Assembly: GCA_047833645.1 (NCBI GenBank)
Contig: CP181259.1
Coordinates: forward strand, 62,001 to 126,000
Direction of reading: 5' to 3'
Length of the DNA stretch: 64,000 bases
Source: Pseudolactococcus sp041800635
Lineage (GTDB): Bacteria > Bacillota > Bacilli > Lactobacillales > Streptococcaceae
Part shown: in pieces, positions 25,664 to 34,243 of the stretch
How the letters are laid out: every line of letters starts with the position of its first letter
How positions within the stretch are numbered: the stretch's first letter is position 1
Notes under the pieces: generated by a model
Told to the model about the DNA's origin: nothing
The model's input: the letters and a program-made list of their open reading frames with translations, nothing else
Databases searched by the model: none
Position numbers and translations under genes: made by a program

Positions 25664-26833
25664 ATGAGTGAAAAATTTCAAATCGTCGGGAGTCTGTTGA
25701 GACCGCAAAACTTGTTGGCTTATAAGAGCCAAATCGAAAAACGTGATGATATTCAATATCCGTTTTACAACGATTTTGACGGTTACCAAGCCTGTGAAAC
25801 GCAGGCTATTCAAGACATCATCCAAAAACAAATCGACCACAAGCTCAGCATTATTTCAGACGGTGAGTTTTCAAAATCGCTCTGGCATTTAGATTTTGTC
25901 TGGGGACTCAAGGGTGTGCGGCGGTTAATCGCAGATCACGGCTATTTCTTCAGAGATTTCGACGAAACGCAGACCTACGAAACACGTCGGGATATCGCCT
26001 TAGCTTTCGATGAAAAACTCAGCGGTCACAACCACCATTTCATCGACATTTACCAAGAAATTCAAGCAGATGCAGCGGGACACTCGACAAAACTGTGTAT
26101 TCCGTCGCCTTCACATATCTTCGGGGAATGGTCGTTTTCTCGTGAACGGAACCCTGAGCAGTCTAATGATTCTTACTATCAGGAACCTGAGGTTTTCAAG
26201 CAAGATTTAGCTAAGGCCTACCAAGAATTTTTGAGTGACTACGCCAAAATCGGCGGTAAAATCATCCAGTTCGACGACTGCCTCTGGGAGATGTTCTCGA
26301 CCGACAACCCTAACTCGCCCTTCACTGGCGGACAGATCGACCAAGCCAGCAGCCAAGACCTCGCGCAGACCTTCATCGACCTCAATAACAGCGTCATCGA
26401 TTACGGCCATAGCCTCGGCCTCAAAGTTTGGACGCATAATTGCCGCGGCAATTACGATTCCAGGAACATGGGTGGTGGCTCTTATGAGACGATTGCTAAT
26501 CTTTTCTTAGGCCAGCAGAAGTATGACCGTTTCTTTTTAGAATGGGATGACGAGCGCGCGGGGAACCTCTCTGCACTCGACGTCTTCAAAGACCGCCCAG
26601 AGACAGAAGTCGTCTTAGGCTTATTGTCAAGTAAAACGGCGACCTTGGATGATGAGGCACGCGTCATTGACCTACTCCAAAAAGCCAGTCAAATCATTCC
26701 AAAAGACAGACTCTTTCTATCTCACCAATGTGGCTTTGCCTCATGTGACAATGGTAATGCCTTAACCGAAGATCAGCAATGGGCAAAAATTGATCAAGGT
26801 CAAGCCATCGCTGCTAATTTCTTTGGTGCATAA
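25664..26833 (+). CDS. Cobalamin-independent methionine synthase-like protein (MetE C-terminal domain, YxjG/YxjH type)
   Basis: ATG 25664 follows AAAGGGAAAAAGGGG. The 389 residues equal the single catalytic barrel of MetE without its N-terminal half. Zinc-ligand positions are recognisable: HNCRGNY (His and Cys), LEWDDERAG (Glu) and LSHQCGFAS (Cys). The opening VGSLLRPQNLL and DGEFSKSLWHLDF fit the YxjG/YxjH group, which is thought to methylate homocysteine from an uncharacterised donor. The MET-box-like site and promoter upstream support a role in methionine supply. Monocistronic, with a terminator at 26843. Confidence 0.85.
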   Translation: MSEKFQIVGSLLRPQNLLAYKSQIEKRDDIQYPFYNDFDGYQACETQAIQDIIQKQIDHKLSIISDGEFSKSLWHLDFVWGLKGVRRLIADHGYFFRDFDETQTYETRRDIALAFDEKLSGHNHHFIDIYQEIQADAAGHSTKLCIPSPSHIFGEWSFSRERNPEQSNDSYYQEPEVFKQDLAKAYQEFLSDYAKIGGKIIQFDDCLWEMFSTDNPNSPFTGGQIDQASSQDLAQTFIDLNNSVIDYGHSLGLKVWTHNCRGNYDSRNMGGGSYETIANLFLGQQKYDRFFLEWDDERAGNLSALDVFKDRPETEVVLGLLSSKTATLDDEARVIDLLQKASQIIPKDRLFLSHQCGFASCDNGNALTEDQQWAKIDQGQAIAANFFGA

Positions 26834-26842
26834 GCTTATGAT

Positions 26843-26897
26843 AAAACTATCGCAAGGTAGTTTTTTTGTTGACAGGCATTTTGCTTCAGACTATACT
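26843..26897 (+). promoter_or_regulatory. Terminator-promoter cassette before the GyrI/WYL/ClbS operon
   Basis: The terminator AAAACTATC-GCAA-GGTAGTTTT ends the metE-like transcript. Its T-run leads directly into TTGACA (26869-26874), a 17-bp spacer and TATACT (26892-26897), a near-consensus promoter for the following operon. The same arrangement recurs at 32040-32093. Confidence 0.75.
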
Positions 26898-26996
26898 TAG
26901 AATAAAGAGAACAAGAAAATAAGTTTAAATATGACATACCTTGTCACTTTTCCTATGATAGGATGATAAGAGAAAGAAAATAATGGAGGTATGAAG

Positions 26997-27455
26997 ATGG
27001 ATTATGAAGTGGTAACGTTAGCAGAAAAGAAAGTTGTTGGGATTTCGACCAGGACCAATAATTTTGCCCCTGATATGGGGGAAAAAATTGGCCAGCTTTG
27101 GCAACAGTTTTATGATGAAAATATTTATCCTAAGATTCCGAACAAAGCAAATGCTAAAGCACTAGGCATTTACACGGAGTATGAGGCAGATGAAAAAGCG
27201 GACTATACGGTCATGGTTGCCTGTGAAGTGAGCGAAACTAGCGATGGATTCGAGACGCGATTGATTAAGGCAGGAAAATATGCCAAGTTTGTCGTTAAGG
27301 CGGAGCAGGATCAAGTATTTGCTGAAGTTGCTGCTGCTTGGCATGACATTTGGCAAATGGTCTTACCACGGTCATTTGACGCTGACTTTGAGGAATATCA
27401 AGAGAGTCTTGAAAAGGATGCCGAAGTTCATATTTATATCGGCTTGAAAGCGTAA
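26997..27455 (+). CDS. GyrI-like small-molecule-binding protein
   Basis: ATG 26997 is 6 bp after GGAGGT; the ATG at 26991 abuts that ribosome site and is rejected. The 152 residues form one GyrI-like/AraC effector-binding domain: YEVVTLAEKKVVGISTRTNN, LWQQFYDENIYPKIPNK, AKALGIYTEYE and a final DAEVHIYIGLKA, with no DNA-binding part. Free-standing GyrI-like domains bind amphipathic drugs, and some hydrolyse cyclopropanoid DNA-alkylating compounds. First gene of a four-gene unit; 3 nt separate it from the WYL regulator gene. Confidence 0.82.
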   Translation: MDYEVVTLAEKKVVGISTRTNNFAPDMGEKIGQLWQQFYDENIYPKIPNKANAKALGIYTEYEADEKADYTVMVACEVSETSDGFETRLIKAGKYAKFVVKAEQDQVFAEVAAAWHDIWQMVLPRSFDADFEEYQESLEKDAEVHIYIGLKA

Positions 27456-27458
27456 GTT

Positions 27459-28364
27459 ATGCAGATCAATCGTATCTTTGAGATCACTTATATGCTCTTA
27501 AATCACGAGCAGGTGACTGCCAAAACCCTGAGTGAGAAGTTTGATGTATCCGTGCGCACAATTTATCGTGATATTGACAGAATGAGTCAGGCTGGGATTC
27601 CTGTTTATACTGAGCGCGGAAAAGGCGGCGGCATCAGTCTGTTATCTGATTTTGTCTTGAGTAAAGTCTTATTAAATGCTGATGAACGAAAAAGCATTTT
27701 ACAGGCCTTGCAAACGACCCGTGCCGTTAAGTTTGATCCTGCAAATGAAGAGACATTAGCCAAATTAACAGCACTATTTGGCATAGCAGATGAACCATGG
27801 TTGTCGATTGATTTTAGCACCTGGTATGGTCCCAGTGCGCATGATTTTGAACAGTTAAAAACAGCCATATTAACTCAAAAAGTCGTCACTTTTGATTACT
27901 ATAATGCAAAAGGTGAGATGAGTTTCAGGTCGGTAGAACCGATACAACTCGTCTTCAAAAGCATGAGTTGGTATCTTAAAGCCTACTGTTTAGCCAAACA
28001 AGAAAGTCGAATGTTTAAGCTAAGCAGAATTATCCGACTTAGAGTCTCGGAACAGCAATTTACAAAACGACTGCCAGAAATTCAAGTAGATAAAAGTTTG
28101 AAACCGCAAGCGCCTGACATGATCCATTTGAAAATGCTCGTGTCATCAGAGTTAGGCTATCGAATTTTTGACGACTTTCCGATAGAAGCCATTCAAAGGG
28201 GTTCAAGCAAAGCTTTATTAGTCGAAGGTGACTTCCCCAAAACAGACTGGCTCTATAGCTATATCCTATCACTTGGCCAAGCGGTGAAAATTTTAGAACC
28301 ACTTGATTTTAAACATGAGTTAATCACGCTTATCAAAAAAATGGAGGAAAATTATCATGAGTAG
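27459..28364 (+). CDS. YafY-type transcriptional regulator: HTH plus WYL domain
   Basis: ATG 27459. The 301 residues have an N-terminal winged helix (about 1-60; ITYMLLNHEQVTAKTLSEKF, VSVRTIYRDIDRMSQAGIPV) and a WYL domain (about 135-205; VTFDYYNAKGE, MSWYLKAYCLAKQESRMFKL) followed by a WCX-type end. WYL regulators sense ligands or nucleic acid and often control stress or defence genes. It sits inside the operon it probably controls; its stop overlaps the ClbS/DfsB start by 8 nt. Confidence 0.88.
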   Translation: MQINRIFEITYMLLNHEQVTAKTLSEKFDVSVRTIYRDIDRMSQAGIPVYTERGKGGGISLLSDFVLSKVLLNADERKSILQALQTTRAVKFDPANEETLAKLTALFGIADEPWLSIDFSTWYGPSAHDFEQLKTAILTQKVVTFDYYNAKGEMSFRSVEPIQLVFKSMSWYLKAYCLAKQESRMFKLSRIIRLRVSEQQFTKRLPEIQVDKSLKPQAPDMIHLKMLVSSELGYRIFDDFPIEAIQRGSSKALLVEGDFPKTDWLYSYILSLGQAVKILEPLDFKHELITLIKKMEENYHE

Positions 28365-28887
28365 ACCGACAATTAAAACAGATTTGATGACAGCAGGTGA
28401 AACAGGCTACTTGAAATTAGTGGAAGTGATGCAAGCACTACCAGATCAAACGCAAGACTTTAATTTTGAAGTCACAGAAAAAATGACAGAAGCTCATTGG
28501 CACCGGGATCAAAACTTAAGAGATGTCTTGATTCATCTTTATGAATGGCATCAGTTACTCCTAAACTGGGTAGAAGCCAATCAAAATGGTAAGGCAGAAC
28601 CTTTTCTACCAGTACCCTATAATTGGAAAACCTATGGCCAAATGAATCAGGAATTTTGGGAAAAGCATCAAACAACCTCACTTGAAGATGCTAAAAAACT
28701 GCTCCATGACAGTCATATAGCAGTTATGACCTTAGCCGGTACCTTTTCAAACGAAGAACTATTTACCAAGCAATATTTTTCTTGGACAGGCACGAGTTCA
28801 TTAGGAGCATATTTCATTTCAGCAACGTCAAGTCATTATGATTGGGCGATGAAGAAGTTGAAAAAGCAAATCAAAGCCAATCGTTAA
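28357..28887 (+). CDS. ClbS/DfsB-family protein (DUF1706, DinB-like fold)
   Basis: ATG 28357, after AAATGGAGGAAAATT and overlapping the regulator stop. The 176 residues show the family pattern: LMTAGETGYLKLVEVMQALP, WHRDQNLRDVLIHLYEWHQLLLNW with histidines, LPVPYNWKTYGQMNQEFWEKHQ and YFISATSSHYDWAMKKLKK. The characterised member ClbS opens the cyclopropane of colibactin and protects the producer's DNA. Whether this protein does the same is inference, but its two GyrI-like neighbours belong to a family with the same known chemistry. Confidence 0.85.
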   Translation: MSRPTIKTDLMTAGETGYLKLVEVMQALPDQTQDFNFEVTEKMTEAHWHRDQNLRDVLIHLYEWHQLLLNWVEANQNGKAEPFLPVPYNWKTYGQMNQEFWEKHQTTSLEDAKKLLHDSHIAVMTLAGTFSNEELFTKQYFSWTGTSSLGAYFISATSSHYDWAMKKLKKQIKANR

Positions 28888-28898
28888 GGGAGAAAGAG

Positions 28899-29540
28899 AT
28901 GGCGAGCAAAAAAGTAGACTTTAAAAAAGAATCGCAAGCAGGTTATCAAGCGACAATAAAACCTGCCATCATTGATCTGCCAGCAATTCCTTTTATCATG
29001 GTGGATGGCAAAGGGGATCCGAATACAAGCGCTGACTACAAGCAGGCAGTTGAACTTTTATATGCTTTGTCCTATGCCATTAAAATGAGTCCTAAGCGAG
29101 GTGATGTACCTAATGGTTATTTTGATTATGTTATCCCACCACTTGAAGGCTTGTGGCAGATAAAAGCTGGCGAAAATCCAACTGGCAATGACTTGGATAA
29201 ATCAAATTTTAGCTGGACAGCCATGATTCGCCAACCTGATTTTGTGACATCAGAAGTTTTTGAGCATACTCTTTTAATTGTGAGTCAAAAAAAGCCTGAC
29301 TTGGATATTTTGCGAGCCCGATTATCAACATTTTCAGAGGGCTTATGTGGGCAAGTCCTACATATTGGTACTTACGATGATGAACCCGAAACAATCAAGC
29401 GCTTAGATGATTTCATTAAAACGTCAGGCTATAGAGTAGATATCTCGGAAACTAGAAGGCATCATGAAATTTATTTAAATGATCCTAGACGAACAGCACC
29501 TGAAAAATTGAAAACGATTATTCGACATCCGATTCAATAG
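28899..29540 (+). CDS. Second GyrI-like domain protein
   Basis: ATG 28899 follows AAGGGAGAAAG, 11 nt after the ClbS/DfsB gene. The 213 residues belong to the larger GyrI-like group: YQATIKPAIIDLPAIPFIMVDGKGDPN, YKQAVELLYALSYAIKMSPKRG, PLEGLWQI, FSWTAMIRQPDF, then GLCGQVLHIGTYDDEPETIKRL and RRHHEIYLNDPRRTAPEKLKTI. This architecture is often annotated as GyrI-like small-molecule-binding and differs from the first gene of the operon in length. Cytosolic. Last gene of the unit. Confidence 0.85.
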   Translation: MASKKVDFKKESQAGYQATIKPAIIDLPAIPFIMVDGKGDPNTSADYKQAVELLYALSYAIKMSPKRGDVPNGYFDYVIPPLEGLWQIKAGENPTGNDLDKSNFSWTAMIRQPDFVTSEVFEHTLLIVSQKKPDLDILRARLSTFSEGLCGQVLHIGTYDDEPETIKRLDDFIKTSGYRVDISETRRHHEIYLNDPRRTAPEKLKTIIRHPIQ

Positions 29541-29570
29541 AGATTTTCTTCCTGATATTGTGGAAATATT

Positions 29571-29600
29571 TTGACTTTTGAATATACATTATGATAAAAT
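29571..29600 (+). promoter_or_regulatory. Promoter of the 185-aa membrane protein gene
   Basis: TTGACT (29571-29576), 18-bp spacer, TAAAAT (29595-29600). Confidence 0.6.
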
Positions 29601-29651
29601 AATATAATAAAGTTATTTATATGAGATGCGTTTGAAAAGGAGGTTGTAGTC

Positions 29652-30209
29652 ATGGAAATTAAGCAATATCAAAATGAACTTTCAACAAAATTGAGAAACG
29701 GTGCGAATTTCATTTTAAGTGGTGCTGTGATTTGGCCAGTAGTAGCATTAATATGGGCATTTGTTGATATTGACATTAGGGCGAAATCAGGTATTACATG
29801 GAGTGTGGGGACTTGTGTAATCCCATTAGCTTTTCTTGTCGGTCATCTATTAAAAATACCGAAAACAGTTAAAGATAATCCGCTACTTTCTATACTACCG
29901 ATATTAATTGCTTCTCAACTTCCGTTATTTCCCTTCCTTGTCTATCTACTGGTAAATAGCTCAGACCTGTTTATTGTTTTCTTGCCAACTGTTAGTGCCG
30001 CTCATTTTTTTACATATGGATGGGTATATAACTTAAAGTTGTTTTATGATTTTTCTTTCTTAATGTCGATGGTGATGACAATTTTGGCGTTTCTATTACC
30101 AACTCATTTGTGGTGGTGCTTACCACTTGTTATGGGGGCTATAATGGGTATATTTGGAATCTTGTTGTTGAAAGAAGACCATATAAAAATATCAAAAGTA
30201 AATCAGTAA
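29652..30209 (+). CDS. Hypothetical integral membrane protein
   Basis: ATG 29652 after AAAAGGAGGTTGTAG. The 185 residues include six hydrophobic segments (about 17-35, 48-64, 76-100, 105-120, 125-148, 152-170) and a lysine-rich C-terminus. An N-terminal soluble stretch (KQYQNELSTKLRNG) precedes them. The family is probably one of the small uncharacterised DUF membrane proteins of Firmicutes; I cannot name it. The IS5 element inserted 40 bp after its stop. Confidence 0.5.
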   Translation: MEIKQYQNELSTKLRNGANFILSGAVIWPVVALIWAFVDIDIRAKSGITWSVGTCVIPLAFLVGHLLKIPKTVKDNPLLSILPILIASQLPLFPFLVYLLVNSSDLFIVFLPTVSAAHFFTYGWVYNLKLFYDFSFLMSMVMTILAFLLPTHLWWCLPLVMGAIMGIFGILLLKEDHIKISKVNQ

Positions 30210-30248
30210 TGATTTGAAAGTGTTAAGAATTTATCGTTTTTGATTATA

Positions 30249-31448
30249 GGGCACCTCTAATAACTACCAATTAATTCACCTCTAAATGAAATTAGAAAAA
30301 AACACAGAAAACTAAGCATAGTCTACTGTGTTTTTCTTTATGTTACAGACGCCACTTGACTGTTTATTCTTATTTTAGACAGATTACCTCCATGTTTTGA
30401 GATTTAAACGTTTAACTTGTTCGTACCTCAATAAGTTATAAGTCAGATTTGTAAGGTCAGTATTTAAAACAGCTCGATCAAATCCAATAGAACGTAAACT
30501 AGAACCATGCATTGAATTTTCAACAAAGCCAAATACATGTTCAATACGGACACGTATTTTCGAAATGATTTTATTAAACATTTTATCGTCTGCCTTAAGA
30601 GATTTACAACGTGTGTTTTTAAGACAGGTAAAAAGTTCAGCACCTTTAGGTGTTGCTTGATTTTGATAAGCTGAGTCTGCTAAGGTGATCTCATCGGGAT
30701 CAACAAGAACGCCTATTACTTGAGAATCATGCACATTTGCAGGCGTTGTTTGATAATTCTTTACGAATTTTGATTTGGTATCTATAGCAATATGATTTTT
30801 GTAGCCATAGTGTCTCTCATTACCTTTAATTGTCCAGCGAGCAGCTGTATCCTTCTGTGCTCTTTTGTTCTTCGTCCAATTCACTGGTACCCTATTTGCT
30901 TTAATCAATTCATTTTCGTCTTTTGGATTACGTTGTTTAGGCGCCTCTATGAATGTTGCATCAACAATCTGTCCTTTATGAGCGATCATCCCTTGTGATT
31001 CAAGTTTTTCTTGAAAGGCAGAAAAAAGCCAGTTTCCTCTATTAGATTTTGATAGCTGATTTCTAAAGTTCCAGATAGTCTTTGCGTCTGGTACCTTGTC
31101 ATCAATCTTAAGGAATCTTCTAAACGAAATCCGGTCAATCATTTGATATTCCATTGCATCATCAGATAGATTGTATAAGCGTTGTAAAATTAGAATTTTC
31201 AACATTAAAACAAGGTCATAGGGCGGTCTACCACCATGAGATTTGTTTTTTAAATCATACTTAAAAATCCGGTTAAGAGTTGGGCGAAAACACTCGAAAT
31301 CAACCACTTTTTCTAGCCGCTCAAGAGGGTCTCCTTTTAAACTTAATTTTTCAAGATAGTCGCTATCTCCAAATAAATTCATCTTCAATACCTCGTTAGC
31401 TTATTTTTAATCTATTATACCTCTTTTCATACGTTTTTAGAGGTGCCC
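30249..31448 (-). mobile_element. IS5-family insertion sequence, about 1200 bp
   Basis: The terminal inverted repeat GGGCACCTCTAA starts at 30249 and ends at 31448 (as its complement). The flanking TATA (30245-30248 and 31449-31452) may be the target duplication. One intact transposase gene on the minus strand fills the element. It lies in the gap between a membrane protein gene and an acetyltransferase gene and breaks no visible frame. Confidence 0.85.
30384..31382 (-). CDS. IS5-family transposase
   Basis: ATG 31382 with GAGGTATT upstream; 332 residues. N-terminal DUF772-type domain (VDFECFRPTLNRIF, GRPPYDLVLMLKILILQRLYNLSD) and a DDE catalytic domain with VDATFIEAP (first Asp), LADSAYQN (second Asp) and RIRVRIEHVFGFVEN (Glu after two Arg). 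All three acidic positions are present, so it may be active. The layout is that of IS5 elements common in lactococci and streptococci. Confidence 0.88.
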   Translation of the reverse strand: MNLFGDSDYLEKLSLKGDPLERLEKVVDFECFRPTLNRIFKYDLKNKSHGGRPPYDLVLMLKILILQRLYNLSDDAMEYQMIDRISFRRFLKIDDKVPDAKTIWNFRNQLSKSNRGNWLFSAFQEKLESQGMIAHKGQIVDATFIEAPKQRNPKDENELIKANRVPVNWTKNKRAQKDTAARWTIKGNERHYGYKNHIAIDTKSKFVKNYQTTPANVHDSQVIGVLVDPDEITLADSAYQNQATPKGAELFTCLKNTRCKSLKADDKMFNKIISKIRVRIEHVFGFVENSMHGSSLRSIGFDRAVLNTDLTNLTYNLLRYEQVKRLNLKTWR

Positions 31449-31590
31449 TATACATTTTAAAAGGACCGGGAGATAATATAAATGTAGCTCGGTTTTTTTA
31501 CTATTTTAAGTATGAAAAGTAAGGAATATCGGTCTCAAAAGACTAAGAGTATCAAGCTATTTGAAATTAGATTTGAAAGGAAATTAAAGT

Positions 31591-32037
31591 ATGTCTAACA
31601 TCATTCATCCTGTCGATCGTGATGACGCAACTTTATCACTTTTACTGACGATATGGGAAGGAAGTGTCAAGTCAACACATACCTTCTTTTCCGATCAAGA
31701 TATTGCAGATATCAAGCCAGAAGTTTACCAAGCACTGGAAATGATAGAGGTGTTATGTTGCTATGAAGATGATCAAGGTATCTTACAGGGTCTCATGGGT
31801 ATTGATAACCACAAGATTGAGCTTTTGTTCATCTCTGAAAATGCAAGGGGACAAGGGATTGGCAAGTTGCTCGTGAATCATGCAATAACCCAATGGCAGG
31901 TCAAGTCTGTTGATGTCAATGCGCAAAACGAACAGGGTTTGATCTTCTATCAACATATGGGCTTTCAGATAATTAATAGGTCTGAATTCGATGCCCAAGG
32001 CAGACCTTTTCCAATCTTACACCTTGGGCTAAAATAA
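31591..32037 (+). CDS. GNAT-family N-acetyltransferase
   Basis: ATG 31591 after GAAAGGAAATTAAAGT. The 148 residues carry the acetyl-CoA loop ISENARGQGIGKLLVNHAI (about 90-107) and the C-terminal VDVNAQNEQGLIFYQHMGF, as in YjaB-like acetyltransferases. Acceptor unknown. Its stop directly precedes the terminator-promoter cassette at 32040. Confidence 0.85.
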   Translation: MSNIIHPVDRDDATLSLLLTIWEGSVKSTHTFFSDQDIADIKPEVYQALEMIEVLCCYEDDQGILQGLMGIDNHKIELLFISENARGQGIGKLLVNHAITQWQVKSVDVNAQNEQGLIFYQHMGFQIINRSEFDAQGRPFPILHLGLK

Positions 32038-32039
32038 CT

Positions 32040-32093
32040 AAGCTATCGAGAGATGGTTTTTTGTTTGACAGGGTATCTTTTTAATACTATACT
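32040..32093 (+). promoter_or_regulatory. Terminator-promoter cassette, second copy
   Basis: A terminator of diverged loop (AGCTATC-GAGA-GATGGTTTTTT) runs into TTGACA (32065-32070), a 17-bp spacer and TATACT (32088-32093). The layout and much of the sequence match 26843-26897. Confidence 0.7.
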
Positions 32094-32124
32094 AAAAATA
32101 AAAGACTTAAGTGAAAGTATTGCC

Positions 32125-32688
32125 ATGAATGAAACAGCGTTAAAAGAATTACTTACCAATACACCTGAGATTGATGAGATATTAAAGATAATTGACAAGT
32201 TGAATCTCTCAGATACTTGGTTGTGCGCGGGCAGCATTCGAAATTTAATTTGGAACAAACTTTCTGGACAGCCCCCTTTTGACCCGACAACGGATATCGA
32301 TGTTGTTTTTTTCGACCCAGAGATCACTTATGAAGCGACTCAAGCAATCGAGAGAGCGTTGCAGCTAGATCACCCAAGTTATGCCTGGGAAGTCAAGAAC
32401 CAAGCTCACATGCACCTGCATAATCCCAATACAGCGCCCTATCTCAGTGCGCGTGATGCCATGGCAAAATTTCCAGAAAGGTGCACAGCCATTGGTGCGC
32501 GCCTAACAGCGACTCGCGACATCGAGCTATTTCTCCCTTACGGCCTCGCGGATATCACTGATTTTATCGTTCGTCCGACCCCCTTTTTCTCTGAAAATGC
32601 TGAAAAACTAACAATCTACTGTGAACGCCAAGCTAAGAAAAAATGGCAGGAGAGGTGGCCGCAGTTACAGATTTTATCTGCTGAATAA
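32125..32688 (+). CDS. Nucleotidyltransferase-like family protein
   Basis: ATG 32125 has a poor ribosome site (GTGAAAG); the frame is open upstream across the promoter, so the upstream start is rejected. The 187 residues show WLCAGSIRNLIWNKLSG and TDIDVVFFDPE, the G(S/A)xRN and DxD motifs of the nucleotidyltransferase superfamily, in the short form (often called DUF925/nucleotidyltransferase family protein). C-terminal SARDAMAKFPERCTAIGARL is also characteristic. Substrate unknown. Confidence 0.75.
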   Translation: MNETALKELLTNTPEIDEILKIIDKLNLSDTWLCAGSIRNLIWNKLSGQPPFDPTTDIDVVFFDPEITYEATQAIERALQLDHPSYAWEVKNQAHMHLHNPNTAPYLSARDAMAKFPERCTAIGARLTATRDIELFLPYGLADITDFIVRPTPFFSENAEKLTIYCERQAKKKWQERWPQLQILSAE

Positions 32689-32721
32689 GTAGCAACCACA
32701 AGAATTGGAGTATAGCACAGT

Positions 32722-33099
32722 ATGCTGAAAATCGAGAAATGTTTTAGAATCGTTACCACCCTTGTTTTTATCATGGCGACCCTTTTAATTCCAGTTTTGC
32801 TCCTGACAGCCGCAACGTTAATCGTCGATGGACCTAGCAAAAGTGTCCCGCTAGGAATCTTCGGCACTACTTTTGAAATCCTATGTGCAGTTAATTTTAC
32901 GCTGGCTTTTATCGTTTTGGTCTGGCAGACTAGAACGACCAAACGAACCAGCTTAATCGTCGCGTCTAGCCTCGTTTTAGCGTCGACTATTCTACCTCTT
33001 GTCATTTCGATTTCTTCCTATATTTTTTGGCCTGTGTATCTCATCGCTGTCATCCTCGTCCATAGTAAGGGCCCAACCAAACCTTTTACCAATAAGTGA
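32722..33099 (+). CDS. Hypothetical membrane protein, four helices
   Basis: ATG 32722, with TTGGAG 14 nt upstream. 125 residues, four hydrophobic segments (about 10-34, 46-64, 73-90, 93-112) and a basic end. No family recognised. It lies 33 bp after the nucleotidyltransferase-like gene and may share its transcript. Confidence 0.5.
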   Translation: MLKIEKCFRIVTTLVFIMATLLIPVLLLTAATLIVDGPSKSVPLGIFGTTFEILCAVNFTLAFIVLVWQTRTTKRTSLIVASSLVLASTILPLVISISSYIFWPVYLIAVILVHSKGPTKPFTNK

Positions 33100-33233
33100 A
33101 GATGATCTTGTCCCCTAATGGCATGTTTACAGAAAATATACTGAAATATCTAAGAATTTAAGCTGTCGTCAAGGCAGTTTTTTCTTTTATATGGTAAAAT
33201 ATGTTTGACATCACATTTTATTAAGGGGTCAAA

Positions 33234-34208
33234 ATGACAGAAAATATATATGATATAACGATTATCGGTGCGGGACCTAGTGGCTTATTCGCAGGTTTCT
33301 ACGCTGGTATGCGTAAAAATAAAGTCCAAATTATAGATTCACTCGAAATACCCGGCGGTCAATTAACCGCCCTCTATCCAGAAAAAACGATTCACGATGT
33401 ACCAGGCTACTTTGCAGTTAAGGCTGAAACGCTCGTGACTGATCTAGTCAAGCAAACCGCTCAATTTGGCGTGCCCATCCGCCTATCTGAAAAAGTCGTT
33501 GACATCACACCAACAACTGATCAGGGCGTTTACCAAGTGACCACTACCAAGTCTAGCTACCTGACAAAATCTGTCATCATCGCAACCGGCAATGGTTCAT
33601 TTGCACCAAAGCCGTTGAAAACTGATGAACCGTCAGATTTTGATTTCTCTAAACTAGGGTATAGTGTGACAGATAAACAGCAGTTTGCAGGTAAAAATGT
33701 CGCCGTTGCAGGTGGTGGTGACTCTGCCATTGATTTGGCTTTGATGCTTTCTGAAGTAGCAGCATCTGTTAGCCTCATTCACAGACGAGATGCCTTTAGA
33801 GCGCATGAATCATCTGTCGATAAACTACATGCTTCAGATGTTCACGTCTTGACGCCAGTGACCATTCGCAATATTTCAGATCGTCAAGAAGGTTTGCGCA
33901 TCGCACTTTCTGATGACCGTGAGTTGGATGTAGATCATTTGATCGTTCAGCACGGTTTCCTTAGCAATAATAAGGATATCCGCGCTTGGTCGGTGGATCT
34001 CGAGATGAAGCGCCAACATTTTATGGTTGACAGCCATTATCAAACGAGTTGTGAAAATATCTATGCCATCGGTGATACAGCTAACTATGACGGCAAGCTC
34101 GGTTTAATCGTCGAAGGCTTCAAAGAAGGCCCGCATGCTGTTAATCAAATCATGACTAAAATTCATAGTGGTAAATTGACTCACGCGCATTCTACATCGT
34201 TGTTTTAA
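33234..34208 (+). CDS. Ferredoxin--NADP reductase, TrxB-like (YumC type)
   Basis: ATG 33234 after AAGGGGTC. The 324 residues bind FAD and NADP in two Rossmann domains: IIGAGPSGLFAGFYAGM (about 9-25) and VAGGGDSAIDLAL (about 158-170), with the C-terminal FAD motif YAIGDTANYDGKLGLIVEGFKEG. There is no CxxC pair as in thioredoxin reductase, which marks the ferredoxin/flavodoxin reductase group. It supplies or drains electrons at flavodoxin or ferredoxin. Promoter: extended -10 TATG-G-TAAAAT at 33190-33200. Its terminator has been split by IS30. Confidence 0.9.
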   Translation: MTENIYDITIIGAGPSGLFAGFYAGMRKNKVQIIDSLEIPGGQLTALYPEKTIHDVPGYFAVKAETLVTDLVKQTAQFGVPIRLSEKVVDITPTTDQGVYQVTTTKSSYLTKSVIIATGNGSFAPKPLKTDEPSDFDFSKLGYSVTDKQQFAGKNVAVAGGGDSAIDLALMLSEVAASVSLIHRRDAFRAHESSVDKLHASDVHVLTPVTIRNISDRQEGLRIALSDDRELDVDHLIVQHGFLSNNKDIRAWSVDLEMKRQHFMVDSHYQTSCENIYAIGDTANYDGKLGLIVEGFKEGPHAVNQIMTKIHSGKLTHAHSTSLF

Positions 34209-34243
34209 TATAAACTAGCCAATTAACTTTTGTGTTTGATTCC

